NCBI RefSeq assembly: GCF_002798405.1
Contig: NZ_PGGV01000015.1
Span: 62,001-126,000 of the forward strand
Direction: 5' to 3'
Source of the DNA: Glycomyces xiaoerkulensis
GTDB taxonomy: Bacteria > Actinomycetota > Actinomycetes > Mycobacteriales > Micromonosporaceae
Length of the DNA: 64,000 bases
Part shown: positions 36,162 through 45,763 of the stretch, one piece after another
Position numbering within the stretch: the first letter of the stretch is position 1
Layout of the letters: the number at the start of each line of letters is the position of its first letter
Program-made: the position numbers and the translations under genes
Notes under the pieces: model-generated
Databases searched by the model: none
What the model was told of the DNA's origin: nothing
The model's input: the letters and a program-made list of their open reading frames with translations, nothing else

Positions 36162-38651
36162 TCAGTTCTTTCCTGTTGGTTGGAGGGTAATGAAGGTGAC
36201 CGAGTAGGGCTCGAATTCATAGGTGAACTCGTTGCCCAGTCCGGTGGCCTTCTCGGTCTCGGGGTAGAGGACCGGTTCGGCGCCGAGGATGTTGTCGCAG
36301 CCCGGGTCGCAGGCCAGGGTGGTGACCGTCCCGTTCTTGCGGAGTTTCGAGCCCTCGAGCTCGACCTCGGTGCCGACCGCCTCCTCGCGGGCGTTGACGA
36401 CCTTGAGCGTCACCGCTCCGGTCTCCTCGTCGCGGGTGGCGACCTGGTAGAGCGGCTCGATGCGCTGCTCGTCGACCACGCTGAATGCCTCCTCGCCGTC
36501 GACGTAGCCGGTGATGGTGCGGCCGCGCACCTCCAGGCGCAGCTCGTAGGTGCGGCCGGTCTCGATGATCGTGTCGTGGTTGACCAGGGTCGACTTGCCG
36601 CCGCCGCTGGCCTTCTCCACCGCCGAGGTGGTGTTGCCCCAGCCGCCGAGGTTCCACCAGTAGTAGTCGTCGGTGCCCTCGACGCCGAACATCACCAGGA
36701 AGCCCTCGTCGCCGTCGGTCTTGGTGGCCTTGACTTCAAGGTCGTAGTTCGACCAGTCGGTCTCGCCTGCCACCGAGCGGGCGTCTTCGATCAGCTCGGT
36801 CTGGTGGTAGGCGCCGTCGACGACCTCCCAGGTTCCGGTCGGGTTCCCGCCGGGGCCGGTCGGGGTCCAGGAGTCGGCGCCGGAGGCGAAGTCGTCCTCG
36901 AACAGGACCGTCCCGTCCTCGGCGGTGACGCGCACGTCGTCGTAGGCGGCGGCGGTGTTCCAGGTGGCCAGGCCGATCCCGCCGGCGATGTCCGGCTGCT
37001 CGAGCGGAGCGGCCTCCAGCGTAGAGGCGAACACCTGGTCGCCGGCGTTGGTGCTGAACAGCTTCTGCACCTCGTAGCTGGTCGAGGCGACCGACCGGTG
37101 GTTGTCGAACCAGATCATGTCCGGCGCCCAGTCGACGTAGTCGATGTTGGACAGCAGCGGCGCGTAGGAGGCCAGATCGACCACGTCGCCGTTGCGTTCG
37201 ATGCCGGTGAGGTACGAAGCCTCGGACAGCGCGTTCCACCACGTGTTGCCCTGGGAGGCGTATTCGCCGAGGAACACGTGCGGGCCTTCGCGGTCGTAGG
37301 AGTCGTAGCGGTCGTTGTTGGAGAGGAACCACTCCGGCGAGTTGTAGTAGTGCTCGTCGACCAGGTCCGCGTCGTACTCGCGGGCGAGGTCCCAGCCCCG
37401 GTCGAAGACCGGGCCCTGGTCGTCCGGTCCGGAGTTGGCGATGACCTTGATGTCGGGGTACGCCTCGCGGATCGCCGCGTCGAACTCCGGGTAGTGCGCC
37501 TCGTATCCGTCGGAGTTGGGCTCCTCGTTGCCCACACCGATGTACTCCAGGCCGAACGGCTCGGGGTGGCCCATCTCGGCGCGCACCGCGCCCCACTCGG
37601 TGTCGACGCCGCCGTTGGCGAACTCGATGAGGTCCAGCGCGTCCTGCACCAATCGGTCGAGCTGCTCGGGCGTGGCGACCTCGTTCCAGCCGCATCCGGT
37701 CACGCCCGCCTGGACCACCGGGATCGGCTCGGCGCCGAGGTCCTCGGAGAACTGGAAGTACTCGTAGTACCCGATGCCGTAGGACTGGTTGTAGCCCCAC
37801 ATGTTGAAGTTGGTCTTGCGCTCCTCGACCGGGCCGACGGTGTCCTTCCAGTTGTAGAAGCGCTGCCGGCTGTCGGGGTCGAAGGTGCCGGAGTTGACCA
37901 GGCACCCGCCGGGGAAGCGCAGGAACGACGGTTCGAGGTCGGCCAGGAGCTCGGCGAGGTCGGCCCGCATGCCGTTCTCGCGGCCCAGGAACGTGTCCTG
38001 CGGGAACAGCGAGACCATGTCGAGATCGACCGCGGCGTCGGTGGACAGCGAGAGGCGGCCGTCGATCGTGGACTCGGAGGCGTTCAGGACGGTCTCGAGC
38101 TTCATCCACTCGCCGCCGTAGGCGTTCACGGTGGCCGTGCCGCTGACGGGGGTGCCGTCGGCGTCCAGCAGCCGGGCGGTGAGGTTGGCGTTCGCGTCCG
38201 CTCGGGCCCACACCGAGAAGTCGTAGGGCTCGCCGGCCTCGACGGCCATGCCGCTGTTGTAGCCGGCGTTGACGATCGTCGTGCCGGCTTCGGCGGCGAG
38301 GTAGTTGACGTTGTTCTCGTGCAGTCCTGAGTTATCGCTAACATCGGCAGCGCCGTCCACGGTCCAGGCCGTCAGCGAGTGGTAGGAGGCGTTGTCGGCC
38401 GGGCCGAACTCGAAGGACCGGTTCTGCACCAGTTCGGCGTAGAGGCCGCCGTCGGCGGCGTGGTTGATGTCCTCATAGAACAGGCCGTAGAGCCTGTCGG
38501 AGATGTCGGTGGCGTCCTCCAGGTCCACCTTGATCTTGGCATCGGTGTCATCGGCCGATGCCCCGGTCGCGGTGAGGGAGGTGATCACGATGGCCGCGGC
38601 GGCGGCCGTGGCCGTGACCGCCGCGGTTCGGGGTCGTCTGAGGAGTTTCAT
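36162..38651 (-). CDS. Secreted GH51 alpha-L-arabinofuranosidase
   Basis: Removes arabinofuranosyl side chains from arabinoxylan or arabinan outside the cell. 829 residues: signal peptide (about 1-33), an N-terminal carbohydrate-binding-like beta domain (about 75-215), the GH51 TIM barrel (about 235-530) and a C-terminal beta domain interrupted by a concanavalin-like jelly roll (about 580-730, LFEDDFASGADSW). The acid/base E376 lies in GVGNEEP and the nucleophile E463 in VFLGEYAS. The start ATG 38651 follows GGGAG. A terminator follows the stop. It is part of a block lying between ctaA and ctaB. No regulator is adjacent, and no copy of the cellulase operator was found. Confidence 0.95.
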   Translation of the reverse strand: MKLLRRPRTAAVTATAAAAAIVITSLTATGASADDTDAKIKVDLEDATDISDRLYGLFYEDINHAADGGLYAELVQNRSFEFGPADNASYHSLTAWTVDGAADVSDNSGLHENNVNYLAAEAGTTIVNAGYNSGMAVEAGEPYDFSVWARADANANLTARLLDADGTPVSGTATVNAYGGEWMKLETVLNASESTIDGRLSLSTDAAVDLDMVSLFPQDTFLGRENGMRADLAELLADLEPSFLRFPGGCLVNSGTFDPDSRQRFYNWKDTVGPVEERKTNFNMWGYNQSYGIGYYEYFQFSEDLGAEPIPVVQAGVTGCGWNEVATPEQLDRLVQDALDLIEFANGGVDTEWGAVRAEMGHPEPFGLEYIGVGNEEPNSDGYEAHYPEFDAAIREAYPDIKVIANSGPDDQGPVFDRGWDLAREYDADLVDEHYYNSPEWFLSNNDRYDSYDREGPHVFLGEYASQGNTWWNALSEASYLTGIERNGDVVDLASYAPLLSNIDYVDWAPDMIWFDNHRSVASTSYEVQKLFSTNAGDQVFASTLEAAPLEQPDIAGGIGLATWNTAAAYDDVRVTAEDGTVLFEDDFASGADSWTPTGPGGNPTGTWEVVDGAYHQTELIEDARSVAGETDWSNYDLEVKATKTDGDEGFLVMFGVEGTDDYYWWNLGGWGNTTSAVEKASGGGKSTLVNHDTIIETGRTYELRLEVRGRTITGYVDGEEAFSVVDEQRIEPLYQVATRDEETGAVTLKVVNAREEAVGTEVELEGSKLRKNGTVTTLACDPGCDNILGAEPVLYPETEKATGLGNEFTYEFEPYSVTFITLQPTGKN

Positions 38652-38774
38652 CTTCTCCCGTCCTCTGATTCGAAAGATGTCGACCCATTCAACACTTTAT
38701 CGATCAACGCGTCAATGCCCCGGAGACACTCCCTCCCCTGCGGTACCGCTCCGGGGCGAGCCGGGCGCGGCCAA

Positions 38775-38780
38775 TACAAT
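38775..38780 (+). promoter_or_regulatory. -10 element of a leaderless ADP-ribosylglycohydrolase transcript
   Basis: TACAAT lies 6 bp upstream of the GTG start codon at 38787, so transcription should begin at or next to the start codon. No -35 hexamer is obvious. Leaderless GTG/ATG transcripts are common in actinobacteria. Confidence 0.5.
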
Positions 38781-38786
38781 CGAAAG

Positions 38787-39746
38787 GTGACTGCTCCCAC
38801 CACTCCTCGCGACCGCATCCTGGGCTGCCTCATCGGAGGCGCGGTCGGCGACGCCCTCGGGGCGCAGGTCGAGTTCGACCCCTGGCCGCAGATCCGGCAC
38901 GAGTGGGGTCCGGACGGGGTGACCGAGCTGCGCTTCCCCTACATCACCGACGACACGCAGATGACCCTGTTCACGATCGAGGGTCTGCTGGAGGCCGCCG
39001 AGGGCGCCGAGTTCGACTCGGTGCGGCGGGCATACCTGCGGTGGTACGACACCCAGACCACGCCGATGCCCCCGATGGGCGCCCGCGGCCTCGCCGGCGA
39101 ACCGTGGCTCTACATGCGCCGCGCCCCCGGCAACGCCTGCCTCTCGGGTCTGGCGCGCGGCGGCGAGCGCGGCGTGAACCCCGACTCGAAGGGCTGCGGC
39201 ACGGTGATGCGCTCGGCGCCGTTCGGGCTGCTTGCCCCCACCCCCGAGCGTGCCTACGAGCTGGCCGCCGACTGCTCGGCGATCACCCACGGCCACCGCA
39301 CCGCCGGGGTGGCGGCAGGGGCACTGGCGATGACGGTGGCTCACCTGCTGCGCGGCGAGCGGGCGCAGAAGGCGGTCTCGCACACGATGCTGCACCTGCG
39401 GCGGAACCTGGACCGGTCGGAGACCGTCGACGCCATGCAGCGGGCCTACGAGCTGGCGGGCAACGAGCCGCCCGGACCGAACTCGTGCGCGCCGCTCGGC
39501 GAGGGCTGGGTCGCCGAGGAGGCGCTCGCGATCGCGGTCTACTGCCTGCTGGGGACGGACGACGCCCGCACCGCGCTGATCGCCTCGGTCAGCCACGGCG
39601 GCGACTCGGACTCGACCGGCGCGATCCTCGGCAACCTTTTGGGAGCGGCGTACGGACACGCGGCGATCCCCGCCGACTGGGTCGGCACGGTGGAGGGCCG
39701 CGACACGATCGCGGCCCTGGCCGACCGGATCAGCGCCGCTAAATGA
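38787..39746 (+). CDS. ADP-ribosylglycohydrolase family protein
   Basis: 319 residues from GTG 38787. DraG/ARH fold signatures: [18 protein letters not shown] at the N-terminus, metal-binding ITDDTQMT (near residue 52) and the C-terminal [19 protein letters not shown] (near residue 275), which supplies the second Mg site. Hydrolyses ADP-ribose from proteins or small molecules. Substrate unknown. It overlaps the 3' end of ctaB by 8 bp (tail to tail). No partner ADP-ribosyltransferase is visible nearby. Confidence 0.92.
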   Translation: MTAPTTPRDRILGCLIGGAVGDALGAQVEFDPWPQIRHEWGPDGVTELRFPYITDDTQMTLFTIEGLLEAAEGAEFDSVRRAYLRWYDTQTTPMPPMGARGLAGEPWLYMRRAPGNACLSGLARGGERGVNPDSKGCGTVMRSAPFGLLAPTPERAYELAADCSAITHGHRTAGVAAGALAMTVAHLLRGERAQKAVSHTMLHLRRNLDRSETVDAMQRAYELAGNEPPGPNSCAPLGEGWVAEEALAIAVYCLLGTDDARTALIASVSHGGDSDSTGAILGNLLGAAYGHAAIPADWVGTVEGRDTIAALADRISAAK

Positions 39747-40698
39747 GGAACGAGTCCACCGCCAGCGCCAGGAACAAGAGGGTCAGGTAGCTGGTGGACC
39801 AGTGGAACAGCCGCATCGGCTTGGGATCCTCGCCGCGGTTCACCCGGCCCAGCAGCTTGTGGCACTCCAGCACGAACAGGCCGCCGGTCGCCAGCGCGAC
39901 GGTGCCGTAGAGCCAGGTGGCGCCGAGCGGGACGGCGACCATCGAGACGGCCAGGGTCAGCCAGCCGTAGACGACCGACTCGACCGCGACTCGTTTGGCG
40001 GGGGCGACGGCCGGGAGCATGGGGATGCCGGCGGCGGCGTAGTCGTCCTTGAACTTCATGGCGAGGGCGTAGAAGTGCGGGGGCTGCCAGAGGAAGACGA
40101 CGGCGAACAGGACCCAGGCCATCCACGACATGTGCCCGGTGACGGCGGCCCAGCCGATGAGCACCGGCGCGGCGCCGCAGGCGCCGCCCCACACGGTGTT
40201 GTACGGGGTGGTGCGCTTGAGCCAGATGGTGTAGACGACGTCGTAGTAGACGATCGCGCCGAAGGTGAGGGCGGCGGCGAGCGGCCCGACCACCGCCCAC
40301 ATGCCGAGCACGGCGGCCGCGCCGATGATGAGCCCGAAGACGAGGGCGTTGCGCGGGGGGATCTCCTGCTTGGCCAGGGGCCGGCGGGAGGTGCGGCGCA
40401 TGAGCTGGTCGAGGTCGCGGTCGATGTAGCAGTTGATCGCGTTGGCCGATCCGGCGGCGAGTGCGCCGCCGAGGACGGTGGCGACGACCGCGCTGAGGGC
40501 GGGCAGGCCGTCGTGCTCCATCCGGGCGGCGACGAGCATGGCCGGGACGGTGGTGATCAGGAGCAGTTCGACGATGCGCGGCTTGGTCAGGGCGACGTAG
40601 CCGCCGACTCGGGCGCGCAGATCCGGTCGGGCCTGATCGGGGGTTTCGCGGGGAACCCGGATCCGGGGCCGTACCGGGGGTGTGGGCTGCTCGTTCAT
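39739..40698 (-). CDS. ctaB: Protoheme IX farnesyltransferase CtaB (heme O synthase)
   Basis: 319-residue UbiA-family membrane prenyltransferase converting heme B to heme O. The first Asp-rich motif reads [20 protein letters not shown]-like (NxxxDxxxD near residue 88) and the second lies in [14 protein letters not shown] (near residue 215). About nine membrane segments. Works with CtaA, whose gene lies 3.8 kb away across an accessory block. Divergent from tkt with a 212-bp spacer. Confidence 0.96.
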   Translation of the reverse strand: MNEQPTPPVRPRIRVPRETPDQARPDLRARVGGYVALTKPRIVELLLITTVPAMLVAARMEHDGLPALSAVVATVLGGALAAGSANAINCYIDRDLDQLMRRTSRRPLAKQEIPPRNALVFGLIIGAAAVLGMWAVVGPLAAALTFGAIVYYDVVYTIWLKRTTPYNTVWGGACGAAPVLIGWAAVTGHMSWMAWVLFAVVFLWQPPHFYALAMKFKDDYAAAGIPMLPAVAPAKRVAVESVVYGWLTLAVSMVAVPLGATWLYGTVALATGGLFVLECHKLLGRVNRGEDPKPMRLFHWSTSYLTLLFLALAVDSFLI

Positions 40699-40910
40699 CG
40701 GGGCTCACCCTACGGTGCTGCGGACGGCGCCGGCCGGGCCGGGCCGAGCACTGCGATGTGCGCCTCCATGGGCGCCGAGTGGCTGGTGGGCGGGCTCACA
40801 GACTTCCGGTTTCGCCCTCCGAGAGACCGCGCCTAAAGTTCGGGGTCGATAGGTAGGGTCTGAGGAAAACGTATCCTCCCCGCATACGACGAGTACCAAG
40901 GAGTAACGCA

Positions 40911-42986
40911 GTGGCACAGTTCGAGTGGACCGACCTCGACCGGAAGGCGGTCGACACGGCGCGGCTGCTGGCCGCCGACGCGGTCGAGAAGGCCGGCAAC
41001 GGCCACCCCGGAGCGGCCATGAGTCTGGCCCCGGTCGCCCACACCTTGTTCCAGAAGGTGATGCGCCACGACCCGAGCGAACCCACTTGGGAAGGCCGCG
41101 ACCGGTTCGTGCTGTCGGCGGGCCACTCGAGCCTGACCCTGTACGTGCAGCTCTACCTCTCGGGCTACGGCCTGGAGCTGGAGGATCTCCAGAGCCTGCG
41201 TCAGTGGGGCTCGTTGACGCCGGGGCACCCCGAGCACGGGCACACCGCCGGCGTCGAGACCACCACCGGGCCGCTCGGGCAGGGCCTGGCCAACGCGGTC
41301 GGCATGGCGATGGCCGCCCGCCGCGAGCGCGGGCTGTTCGACCCGGAGGCGCCGGTGGGCTCGAGCCCGTTCGACCACCACATCTACGCGATCGCCTCCG
41401 ACGGCGACATCGAGGAGGGCGTGACCCACGAGGCGTCGGCGATCGCCGGCCACCAGGAGCTGGGGAACCTGGTCCTGATCTACGACGACAACCAGATCTC
41501 GATCGAGGACGACACCGACGTGGCGCTGTCGGAGGACGTCGCGGCCCGCTACGAGGCCTACGGCTGGCACGTCCAGACCGTCGACTGGAAGTCCGGCGGT
41601 GAGTACAAAGAGGATCCGCAGGAGCTGTTCGAGGCGCTCGAGGCCGCCAAGGCCGAGACCGGGAAGCCCTCGCTGATCCGCCTGCGCACCATCATCGGCT
41701 GGCCGGCGCCGAACGCGCAGAACACCGGCGCGGCCCACGGCGCGAAGCTCGGCGCCGAGGAGCTCGCGGCCACCAAGGAGGTCCTCGGGTTCGACCCGGA
41801 CCGGTCGTTCGCCGTGTCCGACGAGGTCCTGGAGCACACCCGGGGAGCGATCGAACGCGGCCGGAAGGCCCGCGCCGCCTGGCAGACCGGTTTCGACGAG
41901 TGGGCGGCGGCCAACGCCGAGCAGAAGGCGCTCCACGACCGCCTGTGGGCCGGCGAGCTGCCCGAGGACTTCGAGGCGGTCTTCCCCGAGTTCGAGGCCT
42001 CCGAGAAGGGCGTCGCCACGCGTGCCGCCTCCGGGAAGGTGCTCGGGGCGCTGGCGCCGATCATGCCGGAACTGTGGGGCGGCTCGGCCGACCTGGCCGG
42101 GTCGAACAACACCACCATGGCCGGCGAGCCGTCGTTCCTGCCCGAGCACCGCTCGACCAAGAAGTTCCCCGGCAACCCCTACGGCCGGACCCTCCACTTC
42201 GGCGTCCGCGAGCACACCATGGGCGCGATCCTCAACGGCATCAAGCTGCACGGCCCCACCCGCCCCTACGGCGGCACCTTCCTGGTGTTCTCCGACTACA
42301 TGCGCGGCTCGGTGCGGCTGAGTGCGGTCATGCAGCAGCCGGTGGTGTACGTGTGGACGCACGACTCGATCGGTCTGGGCGAGGACGGCCCCACCCACCA
42401 GCCGGTCGAGCACCTGGCGGCGCTGCGGGCCATGCCGGGCCTGGACGTCATCCGCCCGGCCGACGGCAATGAGACCGCCGTGGTCTGGAAGACGCTCCTG
42501 GGAAACACCGACCGGCCGTCCGCCTTGGCGCTGACCCGCCAGGCCGTCCCGACCTTCGACCGGGACCGGTTCGCCCCGGCCGAGCACGCCGCCAAGGGCG
42601 GATACGTCCTGTCCGACACCGACGGCACTCCCGACGTGATCCTCATCGGCACCGGCTCGGAGGTCCAGTTGGCGGTGGCCGCCGCCGATGCCCTCGCCGG
42701 CGAGGGCATCGCGGCCCGCGTGGTCTCGATGCCGTGTCGCGAGTGGTTCGACGAGCAGGACGAGGCCTACCGCGAATCGGTGCTGCCCACCGAGGTCAAG
42801 GCCCGCGTCTCGGTCGAGGCCGGGGTTGCCATGCCGTGGCGCGACATCGTCGGCGACGCCGGCGTGTCGGTCTCTCTGGAGCACTTCGGGGCCTCCGCGC
42901 CGTTCCAGAAGCTGTTCGAGCAGTTCGGGATCACCGCCGACGCGGTCGCCGACGCGGCCCGCGCCTCTATCAAAAAGGCCAAATAG
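40911..42986 (+). CDS. tkt: Transketolase
   Basis: ThDP enzyme that moves two-carbon units in the pentose phosphate pathway. 691 residues from GTG 40911, preceded by AAGGAG. Signatures: GNGHPGAAMSLAP near the N-terminus, the ThDP/Mg motif SDGDIEEGV with DDNQIS (near residues 164-200), and GLGEDGPTHQPVEHLA (near residue 485) in the pyrimidine-binding domain. First gene of tkt-tal-pgi-zwf-opcA-pgl. A short inverted repeat (CGTAT/ATACG, 40870-40888) lies in the leader; its meaning is unknown. Confidence 0.97.
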   Translation: MAQFEWTDLDRKAVDTARLLAADAVEKAGNGHPGAAMSLAPVAHTLFQKVMRHDPSEPTWEGRDRFVLSAGHSSLTLYVQLYLSGYGLELEDLQSLRQWGSLTPGHPEHGHTAGVETTTGPLGQGLANAVGMAMAARRERGLFDPEAPVGSSPFDHHIYAIASDGDIEEGVTHEASAIAGHQELGNLVLIYDDNQISIEDDTDVALSEDVAARYEAYGWHVQTVDWKSGGEYKEDPQELFEALEAAKAETGKPSLIRLRTIIGWPAPNAQNTGAAHGAKLGAEELAATKEVLGFDPDRSFAVSDEVLEHTRGAIERGRKARAAWQTGFDEWAAANAEQKALHDRLWAGELPEDFEAVFPEFEASEKGVATRAASGKVLGALAPIMPELWGGSADLAGSNNTTMAGEPSFLPEHRSTKKFPGNPYGRTLHFGVREHTMGAILNGIKLHGPTRPYGGTFLVFSDYMRGSVRLSAVMQQPVVYVWTHDSIGLGEDGPTHQPVEHLAALRAMPGLDVIRPADGNETAVVWKTLLGNTDRPSALALTRQAVPTFDRDRFAPAEHAAKGGYVLSDTDGTPDVILIGTGSEVQLAVAAADALAGEGIAARVVSMPCREWFDEQDEAYRESVLPTEVKARVSVEAGVAMPWRDIVGDAGVSVSLEHFGASAPFQKLFEQFGITADAVADAARASIKKAK

Positions 42987-43032
42987 AACAGGCAAGGCCA
43001 CAGAGGACTAGCTATACGGCTGGAGGAAGCCA

Positions 43033-44148
43033 GTGACCACGAATCCGAACCTAGCCGCCCTGTCCGAGGCCGGCATCTCGGTCTGGCTCGACGACATCTC
43101 CCGCGAACGGCTCGAGAACGGCAATCTCGCCGACCTGGTCGAGAACCGGAGCCTGGTGGGCGTGACGTCGAACCCGACGATCTTCTCCAAGGCCGTCGCC
43201 AAGGGCGGGGCCTACGACGAGCAGATCAAGGAGCTCGCCCGGCGCGGCGTCAGCGTCGAGGAGGCGGTCCGCTCCATCACCACCTACGACATCCGGTGGG
43301 CCTGCGACGTGCTGCGCGGAGTCTTCGACGGCGACGGAGGCACCGACGGCCGCGTCTCGCTCGAGGTCGACCCGCGGCTGGCGCACGACACGCTCACCAC
43401 CATCGCCGAGGCCAAGGCCCTGTGGTGGGCGGTCGACCGGCCCAACCTGATGATCAAGATCCCGGCCACCAAGGAGGGCCTGCCGGCGATCACCGCGGCG
43501 CTCGCGGCCGGCATCAGCGTGAACGTCACCCTGATCTTCTCGCTCGACCGCTACCGTGAGGTCATGGACGCGTTCATCGCGGGCATCGAGTCGGCCAAGG
43601 CCGCCGGCGTCGACGTCTCCCGGATCCAGTCGGTGGCGTCGTTCTTCGTCTCCCGGGTCGACACCGAGATCGGCAAGCGGCTCGACGCGATCGGCACCGA
43701 CGAGGCGGAGGCCCTCCAGGGCAAGGCCGCCATCGCGAACGCCCGGCTGGCCTACGAACTGTACGAGGAGGTCTTCTCCTCGCCGCGCTGGGCGGCCCTG
43801 GCCGCCTCCGGCGCCCGGCCGCAGCGGCCGCTGTGGGCCTCGACCTCGGTCAAGGACCCCGACTACCGGGACGTCATGTACGTCGAGCAGCTCATCGCAC
43901 CGAACTGCGTCAACACGATGCCCGAGCCGACCTTGGAGGCCTTCGCCGACCACGGCGAGGTCGAGGCCGACACCGTCCGGCCCGGCTACGACGACGCCCG
44001 CCGGGTCATGGAACGGCTGGCCGAGATCGGCGTCGACTACGACGACGCCACCCGGGTACTGGAGGAAGAGGGCGTCGACAAGTTCGCCGTCAGTTGGAAC
44101 GAGCTGCTGGCCGAAGTCGAATCCAAGCTCGAAGCGAACCGAGGATAG
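43033..44148 (+). CDS. tal: Transaldolase
   Basis: 371 residues, the long actinobacterial form. Transfers a dihydroxyacetone unit between sugar phosphates. Shows [17 protein letters not shown] (near residue 46), the Schiff-base Lys in [12 protein letters not shown] (near residue 142) and [22 protein letters not shown] 43033 has GGAGG 6 bases upstream. 46 bp downstream of tkt. Confidence 0.96.
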   Translation: MTTNPNLAALSEAGISVWLDDISRERLENGNLADLVENRSLVGVTSNPTIFSKAVAKGGAYDEQIKELARRGVSVEEAVRSITTYDIRWACDVLRGVFDGDGGTDGRVSLEVDPRLAHDTLTTIAEAKALWWAVDRPNLMIKIPATKEGLPAITAALAAGISVNVTLIFSLDRYREVMDAFIAGIESAKAAGVDVSRIQSVASFFVSRVDTEIGKRLDAIGTDEAEALQGKAAIANARLAYELYEEVFSSPRWAALAASGARPQRPLWASTSVKDPDYRDVMYVEQLIAPNCVNTMPEPTLEAFADHGEVEADTVRPGYDDARRVMERLAEIGVDYDDATRVLEEEGVDKFAVSWNELLAEVESKLEANRG

Positions 44149-44152
44149 GCGG

Positions 44153-45763
44153 ATGATGGGGAAGATGGAAGCCGTTGGGGGCCTGGCCGTCACCACCGGG
44201 ATCGACGTCGGACGGGAGGTCGAGGCGCTCAAGGAGGCCGGCATCCCGGAGAAGGTCGCGGCGAAGGACCCCACCCTGTGGGGGCCCGACGCCGAAGCCG
44301 AGGCGTCGATCCGCCTCGGCTGGGTCGACACCTTCGAGCAGTCCAAGGCACTGGTCGCCCCGCTCGCGAAGCTCCGCGCCGAACTCGGCGAGCAGGGCGT
44401 CGACCACATCGCACTGTGCGGCATGGGCGGCTCGTCCCTGGCCCCGGAGGTGATCTCCCGGACGCTCGACCTGGGCATCAGCGTCCTCGACACCACCGAC
44501 CCGGGACAGGTCCTGGCCGAGATCGGCGAGGAGTCGCTGCGGCGCACCGCCGTGGTCGTCTCGTCCAAGTCCGGCACCACGGTCGAGACCGACTCGCAGC
44601 GCCGCGCCTTCGAGGCCGCGTTCGAGGGCATCGGCATCGCCGACCACGCGGACCGGTTCGTGTTCGTCACCGATCCCGGCTCGCAGTTGGAGGCGCTCGC
44701 GAACGAGCAGGGCTCGCACGTGTTCCTGGCCGACGAGACCGTCGGCGGCCGCTACTCGGCGCTGACCGCCTTCGGGCTGGTGCCTACCGCGCTGGCCGGC
44801 GCCGACATCGCCGAGCTCATCGACGAGGCCCGGACGTTCGCGTCCGGCATCGCCGGCGACGGCGACAACCCCGCGGCGGTGCTCGGAGCCGCCATCGCCG
44901 CGCAGCCGACGATCACCATCGCCGACGACGGTTCCGGCGTGGTCGGCCTCGGCGACTGGGCCGAGCAGCTCATCGCCGAATCGCTCGGCAAGGACGGCAA
45001 GGGCACCCTGCCGGTGGTCCTGGAAGGGCCCGGCGCCCCCGGAGCCCGCGGCTCGGACCGCGTCTACACCACCGTCGGCGGATCCTCGACCGGGCTGCCG
45101 AACTCCGGCTCCCACCTGGCCATGCCCGACACCGTGGTCAACGGGCCGATCGGGGCCCAGTTCCTGTGCTGGGAGCTGGCGACCGCCTACGCCGGCCACC
45201 TGATCGGCATCGACCCGTTCAACCAGCCGAACGTCACCGAGTCCAAGGAGAACACCAAGCGGATCCTCGCCGAGGGGCAGAGCGAGGAGCGCCCGCACGC
45301 GGTCGACGGGGCGATCGAGATCCACGGCAGTCACGCCGAGACCGTCGGCGGCGCCCTGGGCGAACTGCTGCTCGACGCCGACCACGACGACGCCTACATC
45401 GCCGTCATGGCCTACCTGGACCGGCTCGACGACGCACCGGCCCAGCAGCTCCGCGCCGAACTGGCCGAGCGCACCGCCGCCCCGGTCACCTGGGGCTGGG
45501 GGCCGCGGTTCCTGCACTCGACCGGGCAGTTCCACAAGGGCGGTCGGCAGACGGGGGTGTTCCTCCAGATCACCGGCGCCATCGACCAGGACGTGGCGAT
45601 CCCCGGCAAGGACTTCACGTTCGCGACCCTCCAGGCCGCCCAGGCCGCCGGAGACCGGCAGGCGCTCCAGTCCCGGAACCGCCCGCTCGTCCGGCTGCAC
45701 CTGACCGACCGCGAGCGCGGCGTCAACCAGTTGCTCCACGCCGTGAGGGAGCTGAGCTTATGA
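44153..45763 (+). CDS. pgi: Glucose-6-phosphate isomerase
   Basis: 536 residues. Interconverts glucose-6-P and fructose-6-P. Contains the SIS fold with SSKSGTTVET (near residue 138) for phosphate binding and GNxGxS-like GSSTGLPNSGSHLA; it belongs to the divergent group found between tal and zwf in actinobacteria. Three in-frame ATGs occur at 44153, 44156 and 44165; 44153 is best placed after AGGATAGG. Overlaps zwf by 4 bp (ATGA). Confidence 0.92.
   Translation: MMGKMEAVGGLAVTTGIDVGREVEALKEAGIPEKVAAKDPTLWGPDAEAEASIRLGWVDTFEQSKALVAPLAKLRAELGEQGVDHIALCGMGGSSLAPEVISRTLDLGISVLDTTDPGQVLAEIGEESLRRTAVVVSSKSGTTVETDSQRRAFEAAFEGIGIADHADRFVFVTDPGSQLEALANEQGSHVFLADETVGGRYSALTAFGLVPTALAGADIAELIDEARTFASGIAGDGDNPAAVLGAAIAAQPTITIADDGSGVVGLGDWAEQLIAESLGKDGKGTLPVVLEGPGAPGARGSDRVYTTVGGSSTGLPNSGSHLAMPDTVVNGPIGAQFLCWELATAYAGHLIGIDPFNQPNVTESKENTKRILAEGQSEERPHAVDGAIEIHGSHAETVGGALGELLLDADHDDAYIAVMAYLDRLDDAPAQQLRAELAERTAAPVTWGWGPRFLHSTGQFHKGGRQTGVFLQITGAIDQDVAIPGKDFTFATLQAAQAAGDRQALQSRNRPLVRLHLTDRERGVNQLLHAVRELSL

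Noticed and set aside
40870-40888. CGTAT/ATACG inverted repeat in the tkt leader as an operator
   Set aside because: Arms are only 5 bp with a 9-bp spacer and lie next to the ribosome site; too weak to call.
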